A stretch of DNA of 64,000 bases from Cryptomeria japonica (lineage: Eukaryota; Streptophyta; Pinopsida; Cupressales; Cupressaceae). This document shows positions 46,666 to 58,033 of this stretch, piece by piece. The notes under the pieces are model-generated. The model had not been told where the DNA came from. It saw only the letters and a program-made list of their open reading frames with translations, and did not search any database. Numbering within the stretch: position 1 is the stretch's first letter; each line of letters opens with the position of its first letter. The stretch covers positions 4,093,501 through 4,157,500 of the forward strand of contig NC_081414.1 in the NCBI RefSeq assembly GCF_030272615.1, in the 5' to 3' direction. Position numbers and translations under genes: made by a program.

Positions 46666-47970
46666 TGATGAAAAATTGTCATTGATGTCAAAGTAATTTG
46701 TAAAAGGAGATTGATGAATATATTGATAAACATACAGTTGATGAAATTTGTGAAAGGAGATTAATGAACATATTGAACCTACTGAATTAGTATAGTTGAT
46801 AAACATGCAGTTGATGACCTTTTGTCCTAAATCCGATAAATATTTTACAGTCTGATCATATAGTCCCAGTCTGATCATACAGTAATTACACAATTACAGT
46901 CTGTTGGCTTGAAGATATCCTATTTGTAATGATTGGTTGATACATCTGTGATGTTAATCTTATTCACTAAGATTAACTTCAGAATATCTAGTTCAGAATA
47001 TAAGGGCTCATCACGGCAAGAAGAATTCTCGGAATACATTTGTGATGGATACTTGGCAGATCATATTTCAAATCTAACAAATAACAGATTGTATTTATAC
47101 ACCTGTGGATGGATACTGTGGCAGACAGTAATTCAAAGACATCAAATGATAGATTGTGGTTTTGTTGCAGATAGCAGAACTTCTAAGTAGTTAATGCTAA
47201 TACGTAGTCTGCAGAATTATTGTCAATACGTAGCAGATGATTATTGATTAGAACAAACCGACAATGACAGATTGAAGACTTTCAAAAAGGGGTATTGAAC
47301 AAAAGGACTATTTATGATAGTCAATTGTCGTGGAAGTAAGATGCATATCGTGGGTCAATGCAAAGTCTTAAAGACCAAACGATGTATAAATCGTGGTCAA
47401 AAATATGTTTATCTATCGTGAATTATTAGAACCGAACATTAATAACATTGGTAGTATAATCGATGATTAATTTTAGTGTGTTAAAATTAATGAAAGGATG
47501 CGGTGAAGTCAAGGGGAGGGCGTGATAAAAGAACAAACAACATCTTGAAGAGGTGCGATTAAATAAACCATGATTTAAATTTGCTAAATCCGTTCTGAAT
47601 TAAATGGTTGTGACTATTCATTGTACAAAGAGACATTACCTCTCACAAAGAGGTATGTAAAAGGTATTTATTCATTGGGAAAATGTGATTGGACAAGTTA
47701 GAGAGTGTTGTAGAAGAGTTAAAAAGAAAAAAGAAAAACAGATTTCATTTCTGTGAGAACACGTATATGAAGTCAAATATGATATACATCATAAAGAGGA
47801 ATAAGTAAGGAGAATCTATAGTAGATTCTTTTGAGAATTATATTGCAGATTTATGGACTGTATATGCAGGTCCATGAAGTATTTCTGGGCAGGTTGTAAT
47901 CAGAATATCAGAATTGTTTTGAAAAGATTTTAACAGATTGCAGAAGAAAATATCAGAATTTTACGAAGCA

Positions 47971-48111
47971 GAGGTTGGTGCCTCATCATAGGTGAAGTAG
48001 GTGCTTCATTTTAGTAAAGTCGGTGCTTTATTTGAAGGGGTTGGTGCCTCTTGTAAGTTGGTGCTTCCAGTGGGTTGGTGCTCACAAACTAATTTAGAGG
48101 TTGGTGCCTAC
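47971..48111 (+). repeat. GTTGGTGC array upstream of LTR TATA box
   Basis: Seven copies of GTTGGTGC followed by CTC, TTC or CTAC, spaced about 14-28 bp. They end 20 bp before the TATA box. Confidence 0.85.
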
Positions 48112-48130
48112 AATCATTGTAAATGACACT

Positions 48131-48183
48131 TATATAACTATTGGCATTAATGCCATGGTTTTCACCCACATTGGTTTTCCATG
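48131..48183 (+). promoter_or_regulatory. LTR TATA box and hairpin motif (copy 2)
   Basis: TATATAAC at 48131. At 48154-48183 a hairpin reads CATGG, TTTTCACCC, loop, GGTTTT, CCATG. The outer CATGG/CCATG stem differs from the copy at 61901 (CGTGG/CCACG) by a compensated pair. Confidence 0.6.
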
Positions 48184-48342
48184 TAAAAACTTGTGTTCTT
48201 ATGTGTTCTTACTTGCATATGTTGTTAAATAAATTTTGAAGTGAAGTAAATTAAGAAGAAAAAATTAAAAATTACTTAATAAACTGATTCACCTCGCCCC
48301 CTCCCCCCAACATCTCAGTATATTTGAGTGCTCTTCAGATTT

Positions 48343-49130
48343 GAGGTTAATCTTATTAGATTTCCACAATCCGTGAGGCTAATGCTGCTGCTTTTGGATT
48401 TGATTGCGTGAGATTTTAGCATCAATGTTGCAGATCACACTCCGTGATCCATCATCAGGATGTTAGAGAGCATAGGGAGAAGAAATTTGATTTTAAGGTT
48501 ATACAGATTTTCCTCTCTTATGCCTTCACTGTTCATCATTCCAGCTGTGCTGTTCAATTTCTACAAATGCTATGCACCATGAAAAAGCATATAGTTCAAC
48601 TGGGATCAAAAGCCAAGTTGAAAGCATGAAAGCTGAATGCATATTTATTGGCAAGCCCACATAAATTTCGCATTGTCTCAAAAGGATCCCCAGCATCATC
48701 TTCTGTACTCAAGGACTCCAGTATCATCTTTCTGCACTTGAGGACTTTTCTTTGAATTTCCTGGAGTTTTTGAAACTGCAATCTAAATTCCCAATTCTTT
48801 CTTTCAACACCACTTCATTTTTATGAAGAAATGAAGATGGCCCATGTATATCTCAGAAGACTCTTTAACCTCCTGCCGATAGTGCCTGAAGAACTTCCAG
48901 GAAGGGTGTTGCTAGGACACAAAAGAGACCTGATTTGAGATGTCATTGACCCAGCAAAATGGCACGGCCTTTGCCATTGCAAGCTCTCACGCATGACCAA
49001 TTTATTTACCCCAGGACTCTTCTTACTATAGGGCCAAAGCACAAGTCTCTCCTGAGGAACTGCAGCTATAGGAGGATTGCAAACTTGAGCAGAATAAAAC
49101 AAAAACACCAACAAATTAAGAGTCAATCAT
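48343..49130 (-). other. Unidentified sequence, possibly gene-derived
   Basis: The minus strand has two short open stretches (48781-48596 and 49126-48821) with acceptor-like sites (for example TTGCAG before TTTCAAAAACTCC), but I recognise no domain. The Myb exons of the TRB-like gene were sought here and not found. Confidence 0.3.
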
Positions 49131-49156
49131 TAATATGCATAGCTAGCCAAGTGAGG

Positions 49157-49331
49157 TGTGCGTGTGTGTGTGGTCTGTGTCTGTGTGTCCCTGTGTGTGT
49201 CAGACTATGACTATGTGTGTCTGTGTGTATGTGTTTGTGTATGTCTATCTCTGTGTCTGTGTCTCTGTCTGTGTGTCTATGTGTGTTTATGCAAAACTAG
49301 CCAAGTGAGGTTGTTTGTGTCTGTGAGTGTG
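49157..49331 (+). repeat. TG-rich microsatellite with CT/TATG interruptions
   Basis: A run of GTGT and CTGT words about 135 bp long, then a second short run. Copies of CTAGCCAAGTGAGGT precede each run (49142 and 49301), so the tract looks partly duplicated. Confidence 0.9.
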
Positions 49332-49429
49332 TGTCAACCAACTGCATGTCAGAAAAGGCTTGGAGGGCTTGAAAGGTTTCCAAAAATGGAAAATTTCCAA
49401 AAAGAAGAAAAATATTCAAAATAGAATTG

Positions 49430-50575
49430 TTAGTGCCTTATTTTACAAAAAATGCCCTTTTTTAACCAATGGAATATTCTACTAGGGCTAAAATTAGTGG
49501 GCAGCACTAAAATTAGAGGAGGGCACCAAATTTAGAGAGTTGCCCTGATGTCAACGAGATGCAGGCACTCATACACGTGACAACCTGAGCAGATGTACTT
49601 GCACAAGCTTTTGAAGCTCTTTTTGTTTTTATTTGCAATAAGAATTTGAAACTTAACAAACATTTGAATAAAATTTTCTAGAAATTTTTTTGTAAAAAGC
49701 CTATGATCCTGCAATTTTTTGCAGAGGGTACCAATACGCTGCAGGTCCGTACAGATTCGTATGCTGCGGTATGAAAATTCGTGCCCCCAAAAAAATTTGC
49801 AAAAAAAATTTCTAGCTTCCAATTTCGACGATCTAACAAGCATTTTTGGAGTTTTTGAGCCTTCGCAGCACAATAGTGATGCCCGTTACACTCCAAAGTG
49901 CCCAAATTTTTCGCTGACCCCCAATTTTTGCCTCAATTTTCATGCCCTCAGCCAAATCGACCCAAAACATCAACAGCTCAAAATTTGATGAAATGGTAGT
50001 CGTTCTTAGGGTTTTGGGACATTGCAAACGCGATGGCAACCTTCGTTTAAGCACAATGTGCACAAAAAAATCTCTCAAGGTTGGATCCCTCAAAAATATG
50101 GACAAGAACTTAGCAGATCTGCTTTGATACCATGTAAAAGATGATAATTTCAACCTCACAAGCCAAGAGTCATCTACAAGCAAAACACCTGTCACACATA
50201 AGAGATCAAGCAATAGCAATATGCTCAACAACCTGAAAATTCTATATTGATTGCACACAAAGATTATGATTACAATGAATGAATGAATCTTTATAACAAT
50301 ATGCTCAACAACCTGAAAATTCTATATTGATTGCACACAAAGATTATGATTGAATGAATCTTTATAAAAGGATGAACAAAACCTTAGATGCAAAACCCTA
50401 ATGCGAGATTAAATTAGCTAGCGCCAAGTGTCACAATCATAATGATTGAGACAACATAAGCTATTATTAGTCTAATTAAATAAAAGGAAAAAGCACCTAT
50501 GTTTAGCTTAAGTGAAAAAGTGATTAAAGGACCTAATTAATGAATAATTAGATAAGTGTCCTAATTACTTCAACA
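49430..50575 (-). mobile_element. LTR plus leader fragment of a Copia-type element
   Basis: On the minus strand an LTR runs from TGTTGAAGTAATTAGGACAC at 50575 to TTTTACA at 50133 (443 bp), followed by TGGTATCAAAGCAG (PBS-like, 50132-50119) and a Copia-like leader to about 49430. No gag or 3' LTR was found, so the copy is truncated. The bases next to the LTR (ATTTT, 50576-50580) are the expected TSD, without a partner. Confidence 0.65.
50217..50367 (+). repeat. Tandem duplication of LTR promoter region
   Basis: Units 50217-50296 and 50297-50367 are nearly identical; the first has a 9-bp insertion (an extra GAATGAAT-like stretch). Each unit contains TTTATAA/TTATAAAG on the minus strand, so the LTR TATA region is doubled. 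Confidence 0.9.
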
Positions 50576-50580
50576 ATTTT

Positions 50581-51745
50581 CCCATGAATTATTGATATGA
50601 TGAGAAAACATTATTATTATGCATTTAGGCATAATCTACTTTCAAGGAAAGTAGGCTAGTTGGAAATCTCCTACCAAATCTAAGCCTCCTATTTGTCTTC
50701 ATGACATTCCTAATCATTACCTTATTCAAGTTCCTATCCATCCAGCATTGTGTCTTTTATTCTTTCTTAGAGATATTAGGAGGGCTATGAAAAAGCTGAG
50801 CACTAGCTAAGCAAAGGAAACTAAGGGATCTCAAAATCGGTCTTTCAAAGATGGCATATTAAATGGACTTGATTGACCAAGTACAAGCTTATTTATGAGT
50901 TCGTTTTCTCAAATCCACATAAACACAAGACTATATTGATCAGTACTTCCATCATGATTGACAGAGATGCTAACCCTTCTTTTGCTCTAGAGTCTAAGTC
51001 TAGCCTCAAATTTCCATCAGCTCTTTCTCTTCTATCTCCATTCACTCATTCTTATGCGTCTATCAACAATTCCTTTTGGCAAGGAATCTTTCATTCATCT
51101 ATTCTAATTTATCTAGGGTTTACTGGTCTAGTGTCTAAGACCACCATGTTAGGTTATTTTTCTTCAATGTAACATTAGAATAGTTATATTTGTTGTCATT
51201 GATTTTAGCAATCCCACTTTCCAGGTTTTTGAATCCCATTGACTTACATCCATGTTTTGAGTGATTGTAATCAGATTAATCGAAATCCTTCTTTGTTTTT
51301 GGAGTATTCAGAATCCTTTCCGGTTCGTTGAAAATTGGTAATAGCTTGATGGCCTGGTTCAAGTATAGAGTATGGTTTATCTATGCTTATCCTCCTTCAT
51401 AGAACTTAAATGACTATAGGGAAAGAGATCATGACATTTATCTTCATCTGAAGCCATCTTAGAACTTAGGCAAATTCACTCTCTCAAATAAGGTGCAAAT
51501 TTGACTCCGCTCTGGTTGGTTTTTAATTCCATTTCTCTTCCATCATTCATGGACATTAGTATAATCTATTTCTTTCTTTTGACTACAAGTCTATGCTGAT
51601 AATAAATTATTTTGTAGAACCACATCTTTAAATCTATTGCTGATTCAATATAACACACATTTTACGAGAAAGAAAAAGGTGACACTAGAAGTGCAAATTC
51701 CACTACTGATCATCAAAAAACATATTTTACAGATTTATGCTATAG
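50581..51745. other. Intergenic sequence, no gene seen
   Basis: A 99-codon open stretch at 50873-51172 (plus) has no recognisable domain or codon bias argument. Nothing else stands out. Confidence 0.4.
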
Positions 51746-52239
51746 CATAGTTAGGGTCATAGTCAGTACTCTAAAGGTTCTGCAAGCTCGCGAGACTTTT
51801 TTTTGGGCCATGCCGATCCAACCGAGCTTGCAAGTTGATTCTTCCTCAGTCTGGCCAAATTAAGTAAAAAATCATCATTTTTTGTCATGTTTTGCTCTTG
51901 TTTGCCCATTTCACCCAACAAAACATCGACCTAGCAGGAAGATGATTTGAGAAGAGAACTTTGAAGGATTCATAGTTGATCAAATCATCAAACAAGTAAC
52001 TTACTATCATATTCTTTCTTTTGTTTCTTTGATTTGAAAATCAAAAAGCCTTGAAAATTTTGGAATGTTGTCAAAAAAAAAAAAATCCATTTCCCCTCAC
52101 CCCTTACTTCCTAACACTTCTAGCTTCTATTTGGATTTTTTTTTCCAAATAAATACTTAACATTTTGCTTGTTGCTGATTTTTTGCAAAACCCTACTGAT
52201 TTTTTTCCATGTTAAACAGCAATATCAAGTTCAACACAA

Positions 52240-54948
52240 ATGTGTGGTAACAAAGATCCCATATATAAGTATGATACACTAGGAGCTATCAAGGGCCAAG
52301 TAGCTTATAATGAATGCAAGCAGCCTATGATAGGGGGAGTTAATAGATTAAAATACCATCTTGCTAAAATATATGGACAAAATGTGAAGGCATGCCCTAA
52401 GGTGTCCAAAGACGTTACTAAAGAGATGAATACCCTACTTCTTGAGTACGAAATGAAAGAAGTGGAAAAGCAAAAGGCAAAGGAAGCAATAACATCAGTG
52501 ATGAATAAGTATCTATGGATTCCTTTGATACCCCAAATCCAAGCATTCATCCTGCACATTCCTCTATTGGTGAGAGTCTTGAAGGTTCTATTTCTACTTT
52601 TAGTAATATTCCTTCATCATCACCAAATTTCTTTATTCCACACAATGTTCCAAGAGCACAACCCTCACTTGAAGGTATCAATTGGAATAAAGAAAAACAC
52701 CACGGGGCTAGGAATAAAGAAAAACACCACGGAGCTAGGATGTAGCAGCAAACTTTTGGTACTATAATAATTTACCCTTGAATGTGGTGAGTGGTCCATA
52801 TTGAAAAGAGTTGGTGAATGCATTAGCAGTTGTTGGTGTTGGGTTTAAGACTCCAACTACTAAAAAATTGAGTGGTCATTGCTAGAGGAAGCCATTAAAA
52901 ATATACAGCTTGTGGTTGATGATCAAAAGAAAGCATGGCAGAAAAAAGGCTGCAGCATATTATCATATGGATGGAATAGGACTCACCATAATAATTTACC
53001 CTTCAATGTGGCGAACATCCCATATTGGAAAGAGTTGGTGAATGCATTAACAGTTGTTGGTAAGGGATTTAAGATTCCAACAGCTAAAAAATTGAGTGGC
53101 CCATTGCTAGAGGAAGCCATACAAAAATACACGACTTGTGGTTGATGATAAAAAGAAAATATGGCAGAAAAAAGGTTGCAGCATCTTATCATATGGATGC
53201 ACAGATGGATGGAATAGAACTCTCCTTACTTTTTAGCGGCTTCTAATGGCACATTAATGTTCTTGAAGTCTATAGATGTCTCATATGAAGTCAAAAATGT
53301 TGAGACTTTGTGCAATCTATTAGACCAAGCGATCCACAAAGTTGGGGTTGAGAAATGTTGTCCAACTTATCACAGACAATGCAACGACATATGTAGCCAC
53401 AAGGAGACTTATTATGGACAAGCATGCTACTATTTGTTGAACTCCTTGTGCTACACATTGCTTGGATTTGTTGTTAGAGGACATTGGGAAGATTGGATGG
53501 GTCAAAAATGTGGTTGAACACACTAAACAAGTTATCAAATTTATCTATAACCATTCTTGGGTCCTTTCTCTAATGAGAAAGCACACAATGGCAAGTAACT
53601 TGTGTGACCACAAGTGACACGATTTTCTAGCCACTTCCTCGCTTTTGCAAATAATTCTTGCCGCAATTCCTCGTCTCAAGAAGATGTTTGGTTGGAGTCT
53701 CCATTTTCCAAAAAGATTGAAGGGGAGAAGATAGCAAGAACATTTTTTTATGACTTGTTCATCAAAAACGGATAGGAGTTAATCAGGGTATGTAACAAAT
53801 ACAAACACAAACTTTATATAAAATCAAATATTTTTTGTTTTCCTTGAGGGGTTAGTTTTTTAATAATTTCAAATTTGTTTTCAATTTTTTAGGTGATAGA
53901 ACCTTTGGTCAACGTTCTTTGTATGGTAGATGGAGATCGCAAGTCAATGGGTTTCCTTTATGAGACCTTGGATAAGACAAAGAGACCATTGTGCATTACC
54001 GTAATGGAAAAAAAAATATGAAATCGTTTGGTGATTCATTGATCGCAAATGGACAAACCAACTCCACCAATTGATACATGCCTTGGCCTATTACCTAAAC
54101 CCAAAGTTCTACTTCTCCAATACATTTAAGGCTAATGAGAACATGGCAACTGCTATTTCATGAAATGATAAGATGGTGCTAGATACTAGGATAAGAGACA
54201 AAGTTCTTGATGAGTTAAAGGAGAGAATTACTATATCTTATTTATGAATTTGACATTGTTGACTCTCTAGACTTGCTATATTTCATCTATCTATTCAAGA
54301 TCTATAAGGGTGTGGAGGGGAGACTCTTTCTTCAGCTCAAGCAATTCAAAATGAGCAAAAAACAAGAAAAAAAACATCTTTTAATTTTAAGCTCAATACA
54401 AGTAGATATTAGAAACTTGATTCTATTTCTTTACTTAAATTCTTATATTTTTTAAATGCACTTTTGTAGATTTCTAGTGGAAGAATTACGATGCTAGCAT
54501 ACCAAATCATCAAAGGCTAGCCATCCATATTTTGTCCCAGCCCTATAGTGCTTTTGGGTGTGAATGCTATTGGAGCCTATTTGAGAGCATTGACACAAAG
54601 AAGTGAAACAAGTTGACCTCAGAGCACTTCAATGATCTTTACTTAGTTTAATACAACATTCGCCTTCAAACTAGAAAGGTGGAAGGCATTTCACATGATT
54701 CCAAAGACTTGGATGAGATTGATCCTTATGGTGAATGGACTGTCAATTAACAAGATGATGTCCTCCTTACTGATGAAAATCTTGCAAAATTAAAGAGAGG
54801 AGCAGCAAAAGCAACTAAATTGGATGCAATGGAGGAAAACGAAGACACTTTTGAAGAAATAGTCTATCATCATTTTGATACTGACTTATATTCTAGTTTG
54901 AGCTCTGAAAAAATAAGTTACACTAGGAGGCGAAAGAGGAAGATGTAG
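52240..54948 (+). pseudogene. hAT transposase (BED finger, DUF659-like, hATC dimerisation)
   Basis: The N-terminal piece (52240-52767) has CKQPMIGGVNRLKYHLAKIY, a BED-type finger whose first Cys pair looks damaged. The middle has WQKKGCSILS and ITDNATTYVA, the catalytic-core region with Asp, then TPCATHCLDLLLEDIGKIGW. Near 54500-54680 the hATC dimerisation block reads LAIHILSQPYSAFGCECYW, with KKRNKLTSEHFNDL-like sequence after it, and the end is YTRRRKRKM and TAG at 54946. Many stops and frameshifts, plus an internal duplication, make it non-functional. hAT transposases cut and paste DNA (family knowledge). Confidence 0.8.
52764..53210 (+). repeat. Internal tandem duplication in hAT transposase
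   Basis: A unit of about 224 bp (starting ATAATAATTTACCC) occurs at 52764 and again at 52988. The copies differ by roughly 10 percent and both encode the same transposase segment (WKELVNAL to WQKKGCSILSYG). Confidence 0.85.
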
Positions 54949-55235
54949 AGTGTATTTGGTTGTTTTCTTTTTTATTTTGACATATCATCATATGTAAACA
55001 ATTATAAATCTATAATGTTGTTAACATTTGAAACTATGAAATTTCAAAATTTGAGAGTTTGAGGATTGTGTGACGTGTAATGCTTGAGTTGTAACAAATT
55101 GATAGTCAAATAAGACTTTTATGTTCTCTAAATACATTAATTTCTTTTTGTGTGTAATTATAAGGTTTATTTTGGCAAGTCCTTGCTGAGTCAAAAAATT
55201 GGTCTGTTGAGTCAAGTACAAGTCTTCAAACTATG

Positions 55236-55516
55236 GTTATGGCTAACAGCTATTTAAATGTTGATATATTTATAATACCTCATAGAAATCTTTATAAATA
55301 ATTATATGAAAACAAGGGTGTAGACTGTTTGTTATAAAAATATCTTCCCGTTAGATATTCGTTTTTTGGCAACTATTTCCAAAGGAGGTATTAGACTTCA
55401 GCATTACAGATGCTCCTACATGAAATTACTTTTGAAATATGAAAACTCACAATGCTTCAGGGTAGATTAAGGTGCAAAATGTTGCTCCACCAACAGCAGT
55501 TTTCACCTATGTTGCT
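55236..55516. other. Short AT-rich spacer, nothing recognised
   Basis: No open frame or repeat of note between the hAT element and the next LTR. Confidence 0.5.
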
Positions 55517-58033
55517 TGTTGATGTGTTTTTTATAACACCTCGAACACAAAATAAAATACTAAGTATTCTATCCTCTCTTGAACAAGGAAACCTCAAATG
55601 CTAAGCTTTGTGATCAAACCAAGCTGTCATGTCCCCTCCCTGATCGTCATATATACATAACATAGTGCATGGACACAAAATGCATACCAAGGAGGATTTT
55701 TCAAACGTGACAAAATTCCTCCACTCCTCTTGAAATGTGCTCCAAGCAGGTAGGAAGGCACCAAACACATGCTAAGGAGGAATTTTCCTCCTCAACAAGA
55801 ATTACTCCTCCAATGCCCAAAAGCACTCTAGGAGGGTTGGAAGGCACAAAATCAAGGTTAGGGAGGATTCCTCAACTTTCACCAAATTCAAAATGCACCC
55901 AAGGAAGATGAAGAGCATCAAAATCCAATCAAGGGGAGTTTTCCTCCCAGGATGAAATTCCTTCACCACAACAGAATTTGCACCCAAGTGTGAAAATTTC
56001 CAAGACAAGAAAATTGGCCAAGTATGGAAGATTCCTCTCATCAAGACTTCGGACAGGATGAAATTCCTTGAACGTGAAAAAATGGGTTGTTGTCAGAAAA
56101 TTCTCCCTTCAGGACAGAGCATACACGAACATCTAAAAAATTTCTTCAAAGCACAAAATTCCACCAGGGAAGAATTTTCTCTCTCCAAGATTGACAGGCA
56201 CTCAAGGAGTCCTCATAAATGGAAATTCAAAAATTTGACTATGGAGAAATTCCTTCTCTAAGCCCCAAATGCGCCCATCTGCAAAATGTCAGAAATGATG
56301 AAACATCAAGAATTCATCTATCCAATCCAAAGACGTCAAGAGGCACAGAGGTCCAAGATGAGCAAATCTAGTTTATGACATCCAAGTTGAAGAAGAAATA
56401 TAGTCTCAGGAAGTTTATGGAGGAGGAATTCCAGTTCTAGAGGATGCTAGTTGAAAGACCTCAAGATTCAAACAAGTATAAATGAGAAGAATTTACAACT
56501 ATCTTGAATTTCAGCTGGAAATCCAAGATCCCAATCAGGAAAGAACAAAGAGGAAGAATTCTAGTTCCAGACATTCAAGGAAGGCATTCAAAGTTCCTGA
56601 GATCCAATTCAAGTACGAAAGACTTCAAGAATGACAGAATCATCGACAAGGAAAGATGTTCCAAGAAGGTGAATTCCCAAGCAAGTACATGGAAGGAAGA
56701 AAATGATCAAGGAAAGATAATTTCAGAAAAGTTAATCAAAGTTAGAACCTTGATCACAAAATGATGCAAAATGGAATATCCCTTGTGATGAGTCACGAAG
56801 TCCACATGGTGTCCAACATGGTGAGGTGGCACCCTGTCACCTTCTCTGGCCAATCAAATGTCGCCCAAATATCGTGACCAAATTCAATGCATTTGCCGCC
56901 AAGGGAAGGGATAGTGAGCATCCTATTTTGGGCAAGAATCTATTAAATGCTTGATGGAGTGGTGGTTCATTTAATGCATAGTGGTCGCCTTACTTGGAAT
57001 GATGAGTCATTTAATGCAAAGTTGGTGTGATGCCTTATTTATTACCAGACCCACTACTTGGCGCCACAAAGGGTTCATTTTTGGTCAAACCCTAATTAGG
57101 GTTTGCATCTTGTAATCTCGGCCCTTAATTTCAAATCAATCTTGGTTGTTCATTTATGGGAGGATCTCTATAAAAGGCTATGCCTTCTCGATTGTAATCC
57201 ATTAGATAGATAGCTCATTAGTTCAAGTAGAGAGCTCTTGCTCCTTAGAGTAGAAGTAGACTAGGAGAAGGAGAAGACATCGTTGTAAGAATTGGAGAAA
57301 TAAAATTTGATCATTGAAGATATGGTGGATTCATGTTTATTTCAACTTGTTGCATGGTGTTCTTCCAATTTCTCAATTGTTAGATAAAGTGCTTTGATTT
57401 CAATGGAGAATGTAATGGTGTTTGATGAATTTCCATGGTTCATACTTTTTGCATCTTGTTGATTATAAGTTGCAGTGTAAAGTTAGCCTGAGCCACTAAA
57501 TTTGTGCTAAGTTCAATTGTGGATAGTCATTTGGATTGCACTATTTTGGGTATTCAAATGCACTTTCTCGATGTGAAAATCCTTCAGCATCCTTGGAAGA
57601 TTGCACCAATTCTTGTGGAGTTGTAGTTGATCTTGGCGAATTATTTGGAATTTGTCCATTAGAGCACCATCCATTGATATCATTATCCTTAGGAGTAGAT
57701 TTAGATCCTTCTAACCCTTTCCCCTTTAATTTCAGTTGTGTCTGTTCAAAAAAGAAGCATCATGAGATTGCAATTTTCGATGAAGAAGTTTCAGCGAGCA
57801 TTGCACAAGAAGTGAAGAACAATTTAAACGTGAGTCCCCTTGGATTACCAGCAAAACATCAAGCCAAACGAGCTCATATCCAACATAAAGTCACAAGTTC
57901 ACAGTAGGAACCTTGGAGTCACCTCTATGATCTTCACAATCTTAGCATATGAGGGGTCTTTGCTCAAGAGAGGATAGAGTGACCGTTGGAAACTTCATTC
58001 TGTGTTGGTGTGGTCACAAAACACCCATCAACA
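55517..58033 (+). repeat. Large LTR-like unit, 2.5 kb
   Basis: Starts TGTTGATGTGTTTT and ends AAAACACCCATCAACA; the ends are near-perfect inverted versions of each other, as at LTR termini. A TATA box TATAAAAG lies at 57169-57176. The first half is built of AGGAGGAATTTTCCTCC-like words. A 123-codon open stretch at 57536-57907 lies downstream of the promoter and has no recognised domain. Flanking bases (TTGCT and CTACC) do not match, so neither a TSD nor a PBS supports it. Confidence 0.5.
57169..57176 (+). promoter_or_regulatory. TATA box of the 55.5-58.0 kb LTR
   Basis: TATAAAAG in the context GATCTCTATAAAAGGC, followed by an AGCTC-rich transcribed leader. Confidence 0.5.

Larger units (their letters stand above)
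46666..48337 (+). mobile_element. Solo LTR, 1672 bp, TSD GATTT
   Basis: Starts TGATGAAAAATTGTCATTG and ends GAGTGCTCTTCA. The perfect 5-bp duplication GATTT is at 46661-46665 and 48338-48342. No PBS follows and there is no partner LTR nearby. It belongs to the same family as 59261-62123: the same start words (TTGTCATTGATGTCAAA), GTTGGTGC array, hairpin, C-rich segment and end. It probably lies in an intron or upstream of the TRB-like gene. Confidence 0.9.
51746..55235 (+). mobile_element. hAT-superfamily DNA transposon, degraded
   Basis: The interior encodes a BED-finger/hATC transposase. Candidate ends are CATAGTT (51746) and AACTATG (55229-55235), a 7-bp inverted repeat, with a possible aged 8-bp duplication GCTATAGC / GTTATGGC (6 of 8). 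Near the left end GCAAGCTCG and CGAGCTTGC form an inverted pair. Near the right end GAGTC words recur (CTGAGTC, TTGAGTC), resembling subterminal repeats. Ends remain tentative; the superfamily is clear from the protein. Confidence 0.75.

Noticed and set aside
48596..49126. Myb-domain exons of the TRB-like gene
   Set aside because: The minus-strand frames here do not show the expected Myb tryptophan pattern; left unidentified.
49158..49424. Cys/Val-rich frame
   Set aside because: Translation of the TG microsatellite.
57536..57907. 123-codon frame as a host gene
   Set aside because: It lies inside an LTR-like unit, without a domain or splice evidence; noted only as an open stretch.
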